A DNA stretch of 43,978 bases from Bacteroidia bacterium (GCA_025358025.1 JANYKW010000195.1:1-43978), one strand, 5' to 3'; counted from the first letter of the stretch, positions 15,814 through 22,676 are shown. Notes: generated by a model not told the origin, from the sequence alone. Numbers and translations: made by a program.

Positions 15814-16194
15814 ATGGAAAAGAAAAGCAGCAGAAAGGAAGATTTGGAAAGTGCTAAAAAGTGGGCCTATGAAAACTTGTTAAACAAAACAGTTTATCAT
15901 AAAGATATACATGATTACATAAATTTCAACAAGGCCGGAATTGATCATTTAATTTTTGCCAAGACCTACGACCAAAAAATAAAAATGATTTACTCAGCTG
16001 TTGAGTTGATAAAAAGATCCAGGCTATTTGCAATTGAAAAGGATAAAAGAGAAAGGAAGGATACAAAGGCCATTTTAAAATTTGTTTCAATATGGCAAGA
16101 TGAAGGGCATGAGTATTTTGTCTATATCATCGTAAGGGAAACAGTCCAGGGAAAATATTACTATGACCACAATATAATAAAACAAAAACCCTAA
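15814..16194 (+). CDS. Putative accessory protein, possibly a small phage nuclease domain (PBECR/LPD-like)
   Basis: A 126-residue charged protein, noticeably richer in A+T than its neighbours, which suggests separate acquisition. Motifs include YHKDIHDYINFNKAGIDHLI and KFVSIWQDEGHEYFVYIIV. The His/Lys-rich first half and the C-terminal beta hairpin resemble the small nuclease-like domains (PBECR or LPD3-type) found in mobile elements of Bacteroidota. This is a guess from recalled pattern. It stands alone between two noncoding regions, after a terminator and before a possible antisense RNA that overlaps its stop codon. Confidence 0.45.
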   Translation: MEKKSSRKEDLESAKKWAYENLLNKTVYHKDIHDYINFNKAGIDHLIFAKTYDQKIKMIYSAVELIKRSRLFAIEKDKRERKDTKAILKFVSIWQDEGHEYFVYIIVRETVQGKYYYDHNIIKQKP

Positions 16195-16253
16195 CAGTCG
16201 CCGGGACCACTGTAAACAGTTGGGGCACCGGCATTAGGCGTGTTAAGGTTCTT
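16178..16253 (-). ncRNA. Candidate short antisense RNA
   Basis: On the minus strand a TATATTTG box (16266-16259) predicts a start near 16253. Reading down, CCTAA (16238-16234) pairs with TTAGG (16194-16190), GCCGG (16232-16228) with CCGGC (16204-16200), and an inner CCA-CTG stem closes a TAAA loop. Directly after the outer stem comes GTTTTTGTTTT, a U-tract. The unit, about 75 nucleotides, thus has promoter, structure and terminator. It is antisense to the stop-codon region of the gene at 15814-16194. No known RNA family recognised. Confidence 0.4.
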
Positions 16254-16258
16254 TGATG

Positions 16259-16266
16259 CAAATATA
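16259..16266 (-). promoter_or_regulatory. Minus-strand -7 box of the candidate antisense RNA
   Basis: The complement reads TATATTTG followed by CA, a full TAnnTTTG match. A -33 element at good spacing is not clear. There is no minus-strand protein gene downstream, so the box would serve only the short structured transcript. Confidence 0.4.
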
Positions 16267-16312
16267 ACACCAAAAAATCAAAATTGTTCTGCAAATCAAA
16301 ATTTTAACATAA

Positions 16313-16885
16313 ATGGAAAAAAGTAACAGATTTTTATTAAAGGCACAAAATGCCATCCGATTCAGCCCTGAAGATATTGAATATATGTCGGGCGAAATCC
16401 TGAACATATTCCCGGACTATGACGAACTGACTACATTCAAAAGGGTTTTTTCAGACCTCTTTACCAGGGCAACGGCGATACATAGAAAGTCAACCGGCAG
16501 CCAACCGGCGGACGTGGAAAAAATTCAGAATCTGCAAAATGAGATCGGACTACTAAAAACCGCCGCATCACTGCAAAAAGAGGAACACGAAAAACTTGAA
16601 TCCGAGTTTTGCCGCCTGGTCGAATCCCAGGCACCGACCGCGGGACCGGATCAGTTAATATTAACCCTTAAACCGGAAATTTTCGCGGTACTGCAAAAGG
16701 AGAGGGAGCAGGCAAAACGCAAAAACGGCAAGGAGTACACGGACAACGATATAGTAAACCTTCATTTTTGGAATTTATACCGCAACGGGGTGAGTTATCC
16801 GCTTTTCACCTGGGATGAATTCGATAGGGCAAAGTTTAAAAAACAACAAAATCAAAATATGCAAAATGTCGGAAATCCTGAATAA
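16313..16885 (+). CDS. Hypothetical prophage protein with coiled coil
   Basis: A 190-residue protein. The N-terminal 60 residues are helical (FSPEDIEYMSGEILNIFPDY), residues about 67-105 form a heptad-rich coiled coil (VEKIQNLQNEIGLLKTAAS), and the C terminus is basic with LHFWNLYRNGVSYPLFTWDEF. Family unknown. It opens the structural half of the element and its end overlaps the next gene by 20 bases. A scaffolding or assembly role fits position and coiled coil but is unproved. Confidence 0.55.
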   Translation: MEKSNRFLLKAQNAIRFSPEDIEYMSGEILNIFPDYDELTTFKRVFSDLFTRATAIHRKSTGSQPADVEKIQNLQNEIGLLKTAASLQKEEHEKLESEFCRLVESQAPTAGPDQLILTLKPEIFAVLQKEREQAKRKNGKEYTDNDIVNLHFWNLYRNGVSYPLFTWDEFDRAKFKKQQNQNMQNVGNPE

Positions 16886-17150
16886 ATCCATGTTAAAGAT
16901 GGTAAAGGGCATGATCGGCCCTGAGGCCATACAGGAGGTCATTAAAGGGGTGCAGGATATGGCCGCGGCCTATATTGCAGAGGTGCCGACCGACAAGGAG
17001 GCCGGAGAGGCCGCCGCGGCTGTTTTTTACCAGGTCAATGAAGTTTGGTTTTTTGCCGTGCTGGTCATTGACGCCGAGAACCAGATAAAAACATTTCAGA
17101 AGGTGCAGCCCCTTGAAGATTTTATCCAGTCGCTAATCAAACAAATTTAA
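16866..17150 (+). CDS. Hypothetical prophage protein
   Basis: A 94-residue protein beginning MSEILNKSMLKMVKGMIG. I chose the ATG at 16866, inside the end of the upstream gene, because further upstream in-frame sequence mirrors that gene. It has an acidic alanine-rich middle and a compact alpha/beta second half (VNEVWFFAVLVIDAENQIKT). No family recognised. The overlap implies translational coupling with the coiled-coil protein before it. Confidence 0.5.
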   Translation: MSEILNKSMLKMVKGMIGPEAIQEVIKGVQDMAAAYIAEVPTDKEAGEAAAAVFYQVNEVWFFAVLVIDAENQIKTFQKVQPLEDFIQSLIKQI

Positions 17151-17155
17151 AAAAC

Positions 17156-17740
17156 ATGCCATTCCCAGGAGAAACACCCACACCCGCGCCCCCATCCATA
17201 CCCGTCCAGGGAAATGTAAATTACCTGGATAACCTGATAGGGGAACTTTCCACCCCAAAAGAGCAGATTTTAAAATCCCAGCCATCCGGCCAGGGAGTCC
17301 CGGCACCTGGTCAGGGCTTCCAGCCGGTACCAGGCAACCCGGAAGATCAATTTATAGAGCCAGGCGAACCCATTAGCCCCGAAAGTGCCCGTAAATCAGG
17401 GGAACGCATCGCTAAAATGTTTGATCAGGGTTTCAGCTTTGGTGCCATGCTATACGCCAAGGGCGAAAGCCCGCAACCCTACAAGGCAGACGAACAGGAT
17501 TTAAAGGACTTATCAGACGTGTGGGCCGACGTGGCAGCCCGTCACAGCTGGAAAATTGAAGATAGTCCATGGTTAAACGTGCTGATACTGGTTATTGCGG
17601 TTTACTATCCCAAACTGATGAAGGCTAGCAATGATCGGCGCTTTGCTCAGGTTAACCAGGAGATAGAGGCCATGAAGATACAGCAGGCCGAGGACCGCCG
17701 CCGGATCAATGAAATGGAGGATAAAGCCAAAGCCGCCTAA
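17156..17740 (+). CDS. Proline-rich, membrane-associated structural candidate
   Basis: A 194-residue protein in three parts: a Pro/Gly/Gln-rich N terminus (1-80), a central region with one hydrophobic segment (about 135-155, WLNVLILVIAVYYPKLM), and a charged coiled-coil C terminus (about 160-194, MKIQQAEDRRRINEMEDKAK). Proline-rich flexible arms with a membrane span occur in virion proteins of membrane-containing phages, but I recognise no family. It directly precedes the ATPase gene, with four bases between the genes. Confidence 0.5.
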   Translation: MPFPGETPTPAPPSIPVQGNVNYLDNLIGELSTPKEQILKSQPSGQGVPAPGQGFQPVPGNPEDQFIEPGEPISPESARKSGERIAKMFDQGFSFGAMLYAKGESPQPYKADEQDLKDLSDVWADVAARHSWKIEDSPWLNVLILVIAVYYPKLMKASNDRRFAQVNQEIEAMKIQQAEDRRRINEMEDKAKAA

Positions 17741-17744
17741 ACCC

Positions 17745-18320
17745 ATGGAAGAGGATAAAGGACGCATCCCGCGCCAAATCGTGGTAATAGGCACCAACGG
17801 GACCGGAAAAACGACCCTGGTGAAAAAACTGGTTATCGCCGAACTCAAAAAAAAGGATAGCCACGTTTTAATTGTGGTACCAGACGATATGGAATGGCCA
17901 AGCGTTCCATTTGTTCATCCCCGGTTTCCCGAAAGGATAGAACGCTATGTAGGGGCCCGAAAAATCATTTATGAGCCGGGGATTCTGGAAATAATTAGCG
18001 ACCGGTTTAAGTGCGGAATGTTGGTTTTCGATGATTGCCGCGCCTATTTTGACGCCGGACTGGATCGGGATTTGCACACGCTGCTAATCCGCCGCCGGCA
18101 AAAGATGCTTGATATTGTGGCCGTCGGGCATGGCTTTACAGAGATCCCACCGAAGTTTTTCACCTTCGCCACTGATTTGATCCTTTTTCGCACCATCGAC
18201 AACATAGACCGCCGTAAAAACGTACTAAATAATTTTGATGAAATGAAGGTCGCCCAGGGAAGAATAAACCAAAAGGCCGCGCAGGATCCGCACTATTACG
18301 AAGTCTTAAAAGCCAGCTAA
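17745..18320 (+). CDS. Packaging-type P-loop ATPase (FtsK/HerA, A32-like)
   Basis: A 191-residue ATPase with Walker A GTNGTGKTT (residues 16-24), Walker B MLVFDD (92-97) and, after an RRRQ stretch, a sensor-like strand LDIVAVGHG followed by FTEIPP. The order and the very short length fit the genome-packaging ATPases of PRD1/PM2/STIV-type viruses. Zot-type proteins of filamentous phages are larger and carry a membrane span, which is absent here. I prefer the ATG at 17745, four bases after the previous stop, over an upstream ATG at 17709 that would overlap the previous gene. Terminases have a different architecture. It would pump genome DNA into preformed capsids. Confidence 0.7.
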   Translation: MEEDKGRIPRQIVVIGTNGTGKTTLVKKLVIAELKKKDSHVLIVVPDDMEWPSVPFVHPRFPERIERYVGARKIIYEPGILEIISDRFKCGMLVFDDCRAYFDAGLDRDLHTLLIRRRQKMLDIVAVGHGFTEIPPKFFTFATDLILFRTIDNIDRRKNVLNNFDEMKVAQGRINQKAAQDPHYYEVLKAS

Positions 18321-18541
18321 TGAAAATGATCTTATCTTATTTGTGGGCCGTTCTGAAATGGCGCTATTTTACCCGTTCAAAGTATAAGGGCCGCCGGGCT
18401 TATGTCCTGGGGCGCCACCGGGAAATTTTTATGGAAACCTTTGAAACGTTCTTTGTTGACGGGGTACAGGATTATTTTTTAAAATCGGATTTTTATTTCA
18501 ACGGAGTTACATATTTACGAATCAAAAAACAATTTTTATGA
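18320..18541 (+). CDS. Small basic hypothetical protein
   Basis: A 73-residue basic and aromatic protein. Its ATG shares a base with the stop of the ATPase gene (TAATG) and its end overlaps the next start (ATGA), so all three are translationally coupled. A short amphipathic N terminus (MILSYLWAVLKWRYF) could touch membrane. Family unknown; coupling suggests it works with the ATPase. Confidence 0.55.
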   Translation: MKMILSYLWAVLKWRYFTRSKYKGRRAYVLGRHREIFMETFETFFVDGVQDYFLKSDFYFNGVTYLRIKKQFL

Positions 18542-18717
18542 GTACAGAGAAAGCAGAACGCAAACCGAAGGGCAAAACCAAACCCTTTAAAATTTTGGCC
18601 ATTATTGAAGGTGGGCGCAGAATTTTAACCATTTACGCCACCAGCGAGCAAAAAGCCCGCGAAAAATTTTTGGAATTTTACCCACTGGGCGCAATTTCAA
18701 AAATTGCCGAAGAATAA
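18538..18717 (+). CDS. Small basic hypothetical protein (59 residues)
   Basis: Starts with the ATG of an ATGA overlap at the end of the previous gene and encodes MSTEKAERKPKGKTKPFKIL followed by a compact alpha/beta stretch (GGRRILTIYATSEQKAREKF). The N terminus is lysine-rich, the rest hydrophilic. The coupled start and normal composition support a real gene. Function unknown. Confidence 0.5.
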   Translation: MSTEKAERKPKGKTKPFKILAIIEGGRRILTIYATSEQKAREKFLEFYPLGAISKIAEE

Positions 18718-18735
18718 TAACCAAAACCCGAACCA

Positions 18736-18936
18736 ATGGAGGCAAAAGACTATAAATGTTTATCAAAATTTGAACTGGCCACCCTTTGTGGGGTTTCCAT
18801 GTCAACGCTTCAACACTGGATGAACGTAAGGTATTACCAGGAGCTAAAAAAGCTGGGGTATAAAAAATGCCAAAAGATCCTTTTGCCCTGCCAGGTTCAA
18901 TTTCTTTTTGTTCGCCTGGTAATTGTCGATGATTGA
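18736..18936 (+). CDS. Small helix-turn-helix-like protein
   Basis: A 66-residue protein with SKFELATLCGVSMSTLQHWM, a good helix-turn-helix in the style of MerR or HTH_17 domains, then a basic stretch. It lies just before a strong terminator and the capsid unit, so a late-gene regulator is possible. The C-terminal hydrophobic end (VQFLFVRLVIVDD) is odd for a soluble regulator. Confidence 0.5.
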   Translation: MEAKDYKCLSKFELATLCGVSMSTLQHWMNVRYYQELKKLGYKKCQKILLPCQVQFLFVRLVIVDD

Positions 18937-18962
18937 TTTTTTTAAAGGTTAGTTTTTTCTAA

Positions 18963-18995
18963 AAGGCCGGGGCGTTTATGTTCCGGCCTTTTTTT
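18963..18995 (+). terminator. Intrinsic terminator before the capsid unit
   Basis: AAGGCCGG (18963-18970) pairs perfectly with CCGGCCTT (18983-18990), followed by a T run to 18995. It separates the ATPase operon from the 48-residue membrane protein and capsid candidate. Confidence 0.9.
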
Positions 18996-19116
18996 ATGGC
19001 AAATTACTGAATCCGTTGTTTTCCGGCCGTAAGCGGGAAAAAGTGCGAAGCGTTAAAATGGTTTATTTGATATTCGGGGCTTCAGTTTAAAATAAAAAAA
19101 TTCTAAAAGAACAAAA

Positions 19117-19263
19117 ATGGAAAAATTTTTAAAAAATCCGGTTTACATGGGAATCATAACCCTGTTAATCCTGGTTGTTGTCGTTTCCCTTGTTTGGGAC
19201 AAGTACCAAAATAACAACAAAGTTTTGTTTGGAGTATTAACGCAAAAGGCCATTGCAGCCTAA
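19117..19263 (+). CDS. 48-residue single-span membrane protein
   Basis: MEKFLKNPVYMGIITLLILV continues to a membrane span of about 18 residues and then a hydrophilic end WDKYQNNNKVLFGVLTQ. It is the first gene after a strong terminator, in the same short unit as the capsid candidate 13 bases downstream. It may be a small virion membrane protein expressed at capsid-like level. A filamentous-phage coat protein is a weaker alternative, since the usual acidic N terminus and basic C terminus are missing. Confidence 0.6.
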   Translation: MEKFLKNPVYMGIITLLILVVVVSLVWDKYQNNNKVLFGVLTQKAIAA

Positions 19264-19276
19264 AAAATTCAAAAAA

Positions 19277-19837
19277 ATGAGTAACGAAAGAATTACCAAA
19301 GCCCTGGGCGAAAAATTTTCTGTAACCATCGCCAACGCATCCGGAGCCACTAAAGTAATGGCAATCCTGGCCGCCTATTTTGACACTTTCCTGTTGACCC
19401 TGGCCGAAGGCGCCCCAAATACCGCTACCATCCAGCAGAGTAACGCCGCCTCGATTGTGGCCGCCGGTTACGTCTGTGATGGCGTTGTGGATGATGGCGT
19501 AGCGATCACCGGAGTAACCTGTACATCAGGGAACAGTAAAATGTCTATCCGCGCTTTTCGCGAGTACCTGAAACAGAATCCGCGTATTTTGGTGGATATG
19601 TCCGTACAGGCCAATAACGTAGCTGCATTTGCACAAACTTTAGAGGTAGTGAAGGTTTCCCCACTTTCGGGATCCGCGCCGCAATATTTGCAATTAACCG
19701 ACTTTATGTCAGTAGATCAAACCAGCGCTAGCAAAATTAACGTGAATCAACTGGGCCTTGAAATGGCGTATGATACGCTGATGTTGTTACCCGTTGCAAA
19801 CGGTCACACCGTAACCCTTTCTTTCAAATTTAGTTAA
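19277..19837 (+). CDS. Candidate major capsid protein
   Basis: A 186-residue protein without membrane spans, rich in Ala, Val, Ser and Thr, with alternating strands (KFSVTIANASGATKVMAILA at the start, HTVTLSFKF at the end). I start it at the ATG at 19277 (MSNERITKALG); a further-upstream TTG would overlap the previous gene. It is bracketed by two strong terminators with only a 48-residue protein beside it, the expression layout expected for the most abundant virion protein. The length is too short for a double jelly roll and would fit a single one. Identity as capsid is inference from context; no homologue is recognised. Confidence 0.5.
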   Translation: MSNERITKALGEKFSVTIANASGATKVMAILAAYFDTFLLTLAEGAPNTATIQQSNAASIVAAGYVCDGVVDDGVAITGVTCTSGNSKMSIRAFREYLKQNPRILVDMSVQANNVAAFAQTLEVVKVSPLSGSAPQYLQLTDFMSVDQTSASKINVNQLGLEMAYDTLMLLPVANGHTVTLSFKFS

Positions 19838-19854
19838 TTTTTACTTTGTCTTAC

Positions 19855-19902
19855 AAAAAGCGCTTTGTGCTGCACTAAAAGCGGCTGAAGCGCTTTTTTT
19901 TT
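19855..19902 (+). terminator. Intrinsic terminator after the capsid candidate
   Basis: AAAAAGCGCTT (19855-19865) pairs perfectly over 11 bases with AAGCGCTTTTT (19888-19898), loop 22 bases, T run to 19902. It would reduce transcription of the membrane-protein cassette relative to the capsid gene. Confidence 0.9.
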
Positions 19903-19924
19903 ACCCTTAAAATCTGAAAAAAAG

Positions 19925-20419
19925 ATGGACATGGAAAATATTTTAAACGCCTATCGGGTTGAAATCGAAGGATTACTTCGCCGCCACAAGATTGCGGGGC
20001 CGGTAACGGTCGAAACCATCCGGCAGGCACACGATCAAAAGGGGGCATATTTTATGATGGACCTTTTGAAAATCATTACACCCGAAAGCCCGTACACCAC
20101 CGATTTAATGGCCCCACGCATGGCCGGACCTATAACCGCTGGTTTGGTTATCCCTACCAGTTACACCGAGGCAAAGGCCGCAGAGGCCGACGCAGCCACC
20201 ACGGGAAAAGCCTGGAATTTTTGGGATAACCTTTTAAACTATGTTGGAAAAACGGCCGCGACCATCGCACAGGCCAAAACGGCCATTAACAGCCCCGGCC
20301 CAGTCGATCCAATGGCAGAGGTGCCCGCGCCGGCAGGGACCCCCCGGACAAATATCGTGTACTTGATCGCGGCTGGTTTTGTCGTTCTTATTGTAGTAAT
20401 CTTAATTTTTAGAAAATGA
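19925..20419 (+). CDS. Virion-membrane candidate with C-terminal anchor
   Basis: A 164-residue protein. The first 60 residues are helical and charged (YRVEIEGLLRRHKIAGPVTV), the middle is Ala-rich, a Pro-rich linker follows, and the last 20 or so residues are a membrane span ending in basic residues (VYLIAAGFVVLIVVILIFRK). This C-tail-anchored design recurs in several neighbours and suits proteins of an internal viral membrane. The stop overlaps the next start by four bases. Family unknown. Confidence 0.6.
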   Translation: MDMENILNAYRVEIEGLLRRHKIAGPVTVETIRQAHDQKGAYFMMDLLKIITPESPYTTDLMAPRMAGPITAGLVIPTSYTEAKAAEADAATTGKAWNFWDNLLNYVGKTAATIAQAKTAINSPGPVDPMAEVPAPAGTPRTNIVYLIAAGFVVLIVVILIFRK

Positions 20420-20760
20420 AAAACTGGATCATTTTAATTATCCTGGGCGCCGCAGGGTATTACATCTATAAAAAAGGGCAAACCGCCACCGCAGCAGCAC
20501 CAGGGGCAGCTCAGGCCGGATTTTTATCAACGATGAAAAGCGGTCTGTATAGCGCCGGTAGTTCCTTGCTTCCTGGTATTGTGCCATCATACAGCGCCCC
20601 GGCCGGTTCTACCCCGCCATCCTACACCCCGACGGCAACCACCGGAAGCAGTGGCGGCGGCGGTAGCGTAGATACAGGAGGTAACCCCGGAGTAATAACC
20701 ACCGAAGCGGCCTATTATACGCGCGATTTAACCCGTTTAACCCCCTTTGTAAATCTGTAA
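20416..20760 (+). CDS. N-anchored low-complexity membrane protein
   Basis: A 114-residue protein: an N-terminal span (MKNWIILIILGAAGYYIY) and then a low-complexity Ala/Pro/Ser/Thr/Gly region with a GSSGGGGS stretch. It is coupled to the previous gene by overlap and lies two bases before the zincin gene. The flexible tail suggests a structural or linker role in the virion; no family recognised. Confidence 0.55.
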   Translation: MKNWIILIILGAAGYYIYKKGQTATAAAPGAAQAGFLSTMKSGLYSAGSSLLPGIVPSYSAPAGSTPPSYTPTATTGSSGGGGSVDTGGNPGVITTEAAYYTRDLTRLTPFVNL

Positions 20761-20762
20761 CC

Positions 20763-21302
20763 ATGGGAAATTTTACCAAAGTTGTTTACAACGATACGCA
20801 GGCGGAAATAGCCAGGGTTAACCGGTTAAACGGGACCTTGTATATAAACCAGAAGATTTGGGCCGGCCTGCCAGCGGGACAAAAGGAATTTGTTTTGCTG
20901 CATGAAGGGGCACATTTGAACCTGCAAACCACTTCCGAATTTGAGGCCAACCGGGAAGCGGTTTCACGCTTTGCCCCGGTGCGCACCCTGACTAACTCCC
21001 AGCTGGGGGCCCGGATCGTGGTGATGCGTCAGATACTAACCCCCCGAAACCCCGAAAGCGGACTTTTAGCCGATGCAATTTCAGGCGCGGTCCAGGGTAT
21101 TTTTTCTGTTTTGCCGGTATTAGGGATCGGATCAAAAGCCCGCGCAGCGGAAGCCACCGCCATGGCCGCGGCAAATAGTCAGGTGATCACGGCCCAAAGC
21201 AAGGCCGACCAAAAGGCCAGCAACTCCCGTACCGTGATGATCGTCATGGGTGGCGTATTGCTGGTAATTATTGTCACACTGTTTTTAATACTTCGCAAAT
21301 AA
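20763..21302 (+). CDS. C-tail-anchored zinc metallopeptidase-like protein (HEGAH)
   Basis: A 179-residue protein with FVLLHEGAHLNLQTTSEFEAN at 43-63. HEGAH (47-51) is a zincin HExxH motif and the following EFEAN provides a plausible third ligand, as in the ImmA/IrrE-like HExxH...ExEAN arrangement. Residues 90-150 are Ala-rich and helical, and a C-terminal membrane span ends in LILRK. It sits among virion-membrane candidates, so it may be a virion protease for maturation or entry, or it may cleave a host regulator. Activity is inferred only from the motif; the small size (about 70 residues of catalytic region) is unusual. Confidence 0.55.
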   Translation: MGNFTKVVYNDTQAEIARVNRLNGTLYINQKIWAGLPAGQKEFVLLHEGAHLNLQTTSEFEANREAVSRFAPVRTLTNSQLGARIVVMRQILTPRNPESGLLADAISGAVQGIFSVLPVLGIGSKARAAEATAMAAANSQVITAQSKADQKASNSRTVMIVMGGVLLVIIVTLFLILRK

Positions 21303-21628
21303 TGAGCAGAGCATATAAAAAACCAAACCCAGCGGAAAGCCCATTTTTGGGAATCCTGGAAGGACGCCGCGCCAGGGCAAAGGCAGCAGCAGCAGCCCAG
21401 GCAGAGGAAGAAAAACGCAAGACTTTGCTACTCACTTCGCAGCTGGCCGCCGCGGGTTTCGACCCCGAAAAGCAAAAGTCCGAAGCAGTGCAAAAGATTG
21501 AGGAAACCAAGGTGCTGGCCGTCAAAGAGGAAACCAAGGCTAGCACAAACCTATATTTAGTGATGGGGGCAGTTGTGGCCCTTTTGATCGTAGGCATTTA
21601 TATAATCATGAAATACCGCAAAAAATGA
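21302..21628 (+). CDS. Coiled-coil protein with C-terminal membrane anchor
   Basis: A 108-residue protein with an Arg/Ala/Glu-rich helix (RRARAKAAAAAQAEEEKRKT), a Lys/Glu-rich linker and a C-terminal span (YLVMGAVVALLIVGIYIIMKY). Its start shares bases with the stop of the zincin gene and its end overlaps the next start (ATGA). Another member of the anchored virion-membrane set; family unknown. Confidence 0.6.
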   Translation: MSRAYKKPNPAESPFLGILEGRRARAKAAAAAQAEEEKRKTLLLTSQLAAAGFDPEKQKSEAVQKIEETKVLAVKEETKASTNLYLVMGAVVALLIVGIYIIMKYRKK

Positions 21629-21717
21629 AAAATTATATTCCACTGATCGTAATTTTTGCCCTGGCTGTAATCCTTTTTTTTGTTGGTAAACGTAACGCCA
21701 AAACCCTGAACACATGA
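21625..21717 (+). CDS. 30-residue single-span membrane peptide
   Basis: MKNYIPLIVIFALAVILFFV followed by GKRNAKTLNT: one membrane span with a basic C-terminal tail. Both ends overlap neighbours through ATGA junctions, which strongly supports translation despite the size. It resembles the tiny membrane proteins of PM2- and PRD1-like virions in general plan only. Confidence 0.6.
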   Translation: MKNYIPLIVIFALAVILFFVGKRNAKTLNT

Positions 21718-22133
21718 AAATTTACGGTAAGGAAATACCCGGTTTGGAAATTGGGATTTTCGCTCTGGTTGTTTTGTCCCTGGCTTACTTCCTGGGAAGC
21801 CGCACCGGAAAGGCAGCGGCCGTTAGTGTAGGCGACAAAGATATAAAGGCCGGTTCTTTGTCTTATGACTTGTCACAATACAAGGTTTTAGCTGATCGCA
21901 TCCTTGAAGCGGTGGAGGGTTACGGATCGGACGAAGAGGCTATTTATACGGTATTTCGCAAAATGCGAACCACGTCCGACGTATTGCAACTTTCAAAATC
22001 TTTCGGTAGCCGTGGCGCCTGGTATAGTGGAAAATCATCCCTGGCCGCATGGCTTGCAGGCGATCTAAACAATGCAGAGATAGCAGAGGTTAATAAAATT
22101 TTAGCATCCAATTTTATCGCATTTCAATTTTAA
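21714..22133 (+). CDS. Membrane-anchored protein with annexin-like repeat
   Basis: A 139-residue protein: an N-terminal span (IGIFALVVLSLAYFLGS, about 13-29) and a soluble domain with RILEAVEGYGSDEEAIYTVF followed by a helix and SSLAAWLAGDLNNAEIAEVN. The GxGSDEEAI pattern is the hallmark of an annexin-type calcium and membrane-binding repeat, also found in some bacterial and Bacteroidota proteins. In a virion-membrane set it might bind or distort membranes. The similarity is recalled, not computed. It couples to the 30-residue peptide by an ATGA overlap. Confidence 0.55.
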   Translation: MKIYGKEIPGLEIGIFALVVLSLAYFLGSRTGKAAAVSVGDKDIKAGSLSYDLSQYKVLADRILEAVEGYGSDEEAIYTVFRKMRTTSDVLQLSKSFGSRGAWYSGKSSLAAWLAGDLNNAEIAEVNKILASNFIAFQF

Positions 22134-22136
22134 ATC

Positions 22137-22544
22137 ATGAAAAAAACAATAATTATTATTGTGGCCATCCTGGTAATAGCCGGGGCCGCATATTTTTATT
22201 TTAAACCTGGCAAAGGCGGAGAGATCCTGAAAAAGTTGGGAATTAAAAAAGCCGCAGCCGACCCCGTGGCCATTGGTCCCGAAGATTTAACCGTAAAGGC
22301 CCCGGACAATGGCGCCTTTGTCACGGCTGCCCCCATTATCCAGGATAAAAATGGATTTCCGCTGATGGAAGGAAGCCGCGGGGAGTTTGTTAAAAACATT
22401 CAAACGGCACTAAATACCCGGTTCGGTTCGGATTTGGTGGTAGATGGAATCCTGGGAACCAAGACGGCCCGCGCCATTTCAGCCCAGGGCTTCCAGGTAC
22501 CGGTATATTATAAACATTATTACTCCATCATAGGAGTTAAATAA
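22137..22544 (+). CDS. Membrane-anchored peptidoglycan-binding protein
   Basis: A 135-residue protein with an N-terminal span (IIIIVAILVIAGAAYFYFK) and a C-terminal PG_binding_1-like domain: LMEGSRGEFVKNIQTALN followed by LVVDGILGTKTARAISAQGF. Such domains bind the cell wall and usually accompany lytic enzymes. In a virion-membrane cassette that also holds a lytic transglycosylase it probably helps the phage cross or dock to peptidoglycan at entry. Confidence 0.7.
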   Translation: MKKTIIIIVAILVIAGAAYFYFKPGKGGEILKKLGIKKAAADPVAIGPEDLTVKAPDNGAFVTAAPIIQDKNGFPLMEGSRGEFVKNIQTALNTRFGSDLVVDGILGTKTARAISAQGFQVPVYYKHYYSIIGVK

Positions 22545-22545
22545 A

Positions 22546-22674
22546 ATGGCAAAGAAAAAAGCCCCGGCTGTATTGATTAAGATTATTAATGCAGCCAAAC
22601 GACTAAGAAAAGAAAACCCGAAGATGGAGTGGAAAAATGCCGTTAAAATGGCGTCAAAAATGATATACTCCTGA
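22546..22674 (+). CDS. 42-residue basic protein, possible genome-binding protein
   Basis: The protein begins MAKKKAPAVLIKIINAAKRL, continues with KENPKMEWKNAVKMASKM, and has no membrane span. It is highly basic. The W-K-x-A-V-K-x-A-S pattern reminds me of short basic DNA-binding motifs in virion proteins, so genome condensation is possible. The start is one base after the previous stop and the stop lies two bases before the next start, supporting a real gene. Confidence 0.5.
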   Translation: MAKKKAPAVLIKIINAAKRLRKENPKMEWKNAVKMASKMIYS

Positions 22675-22676
22675 TC

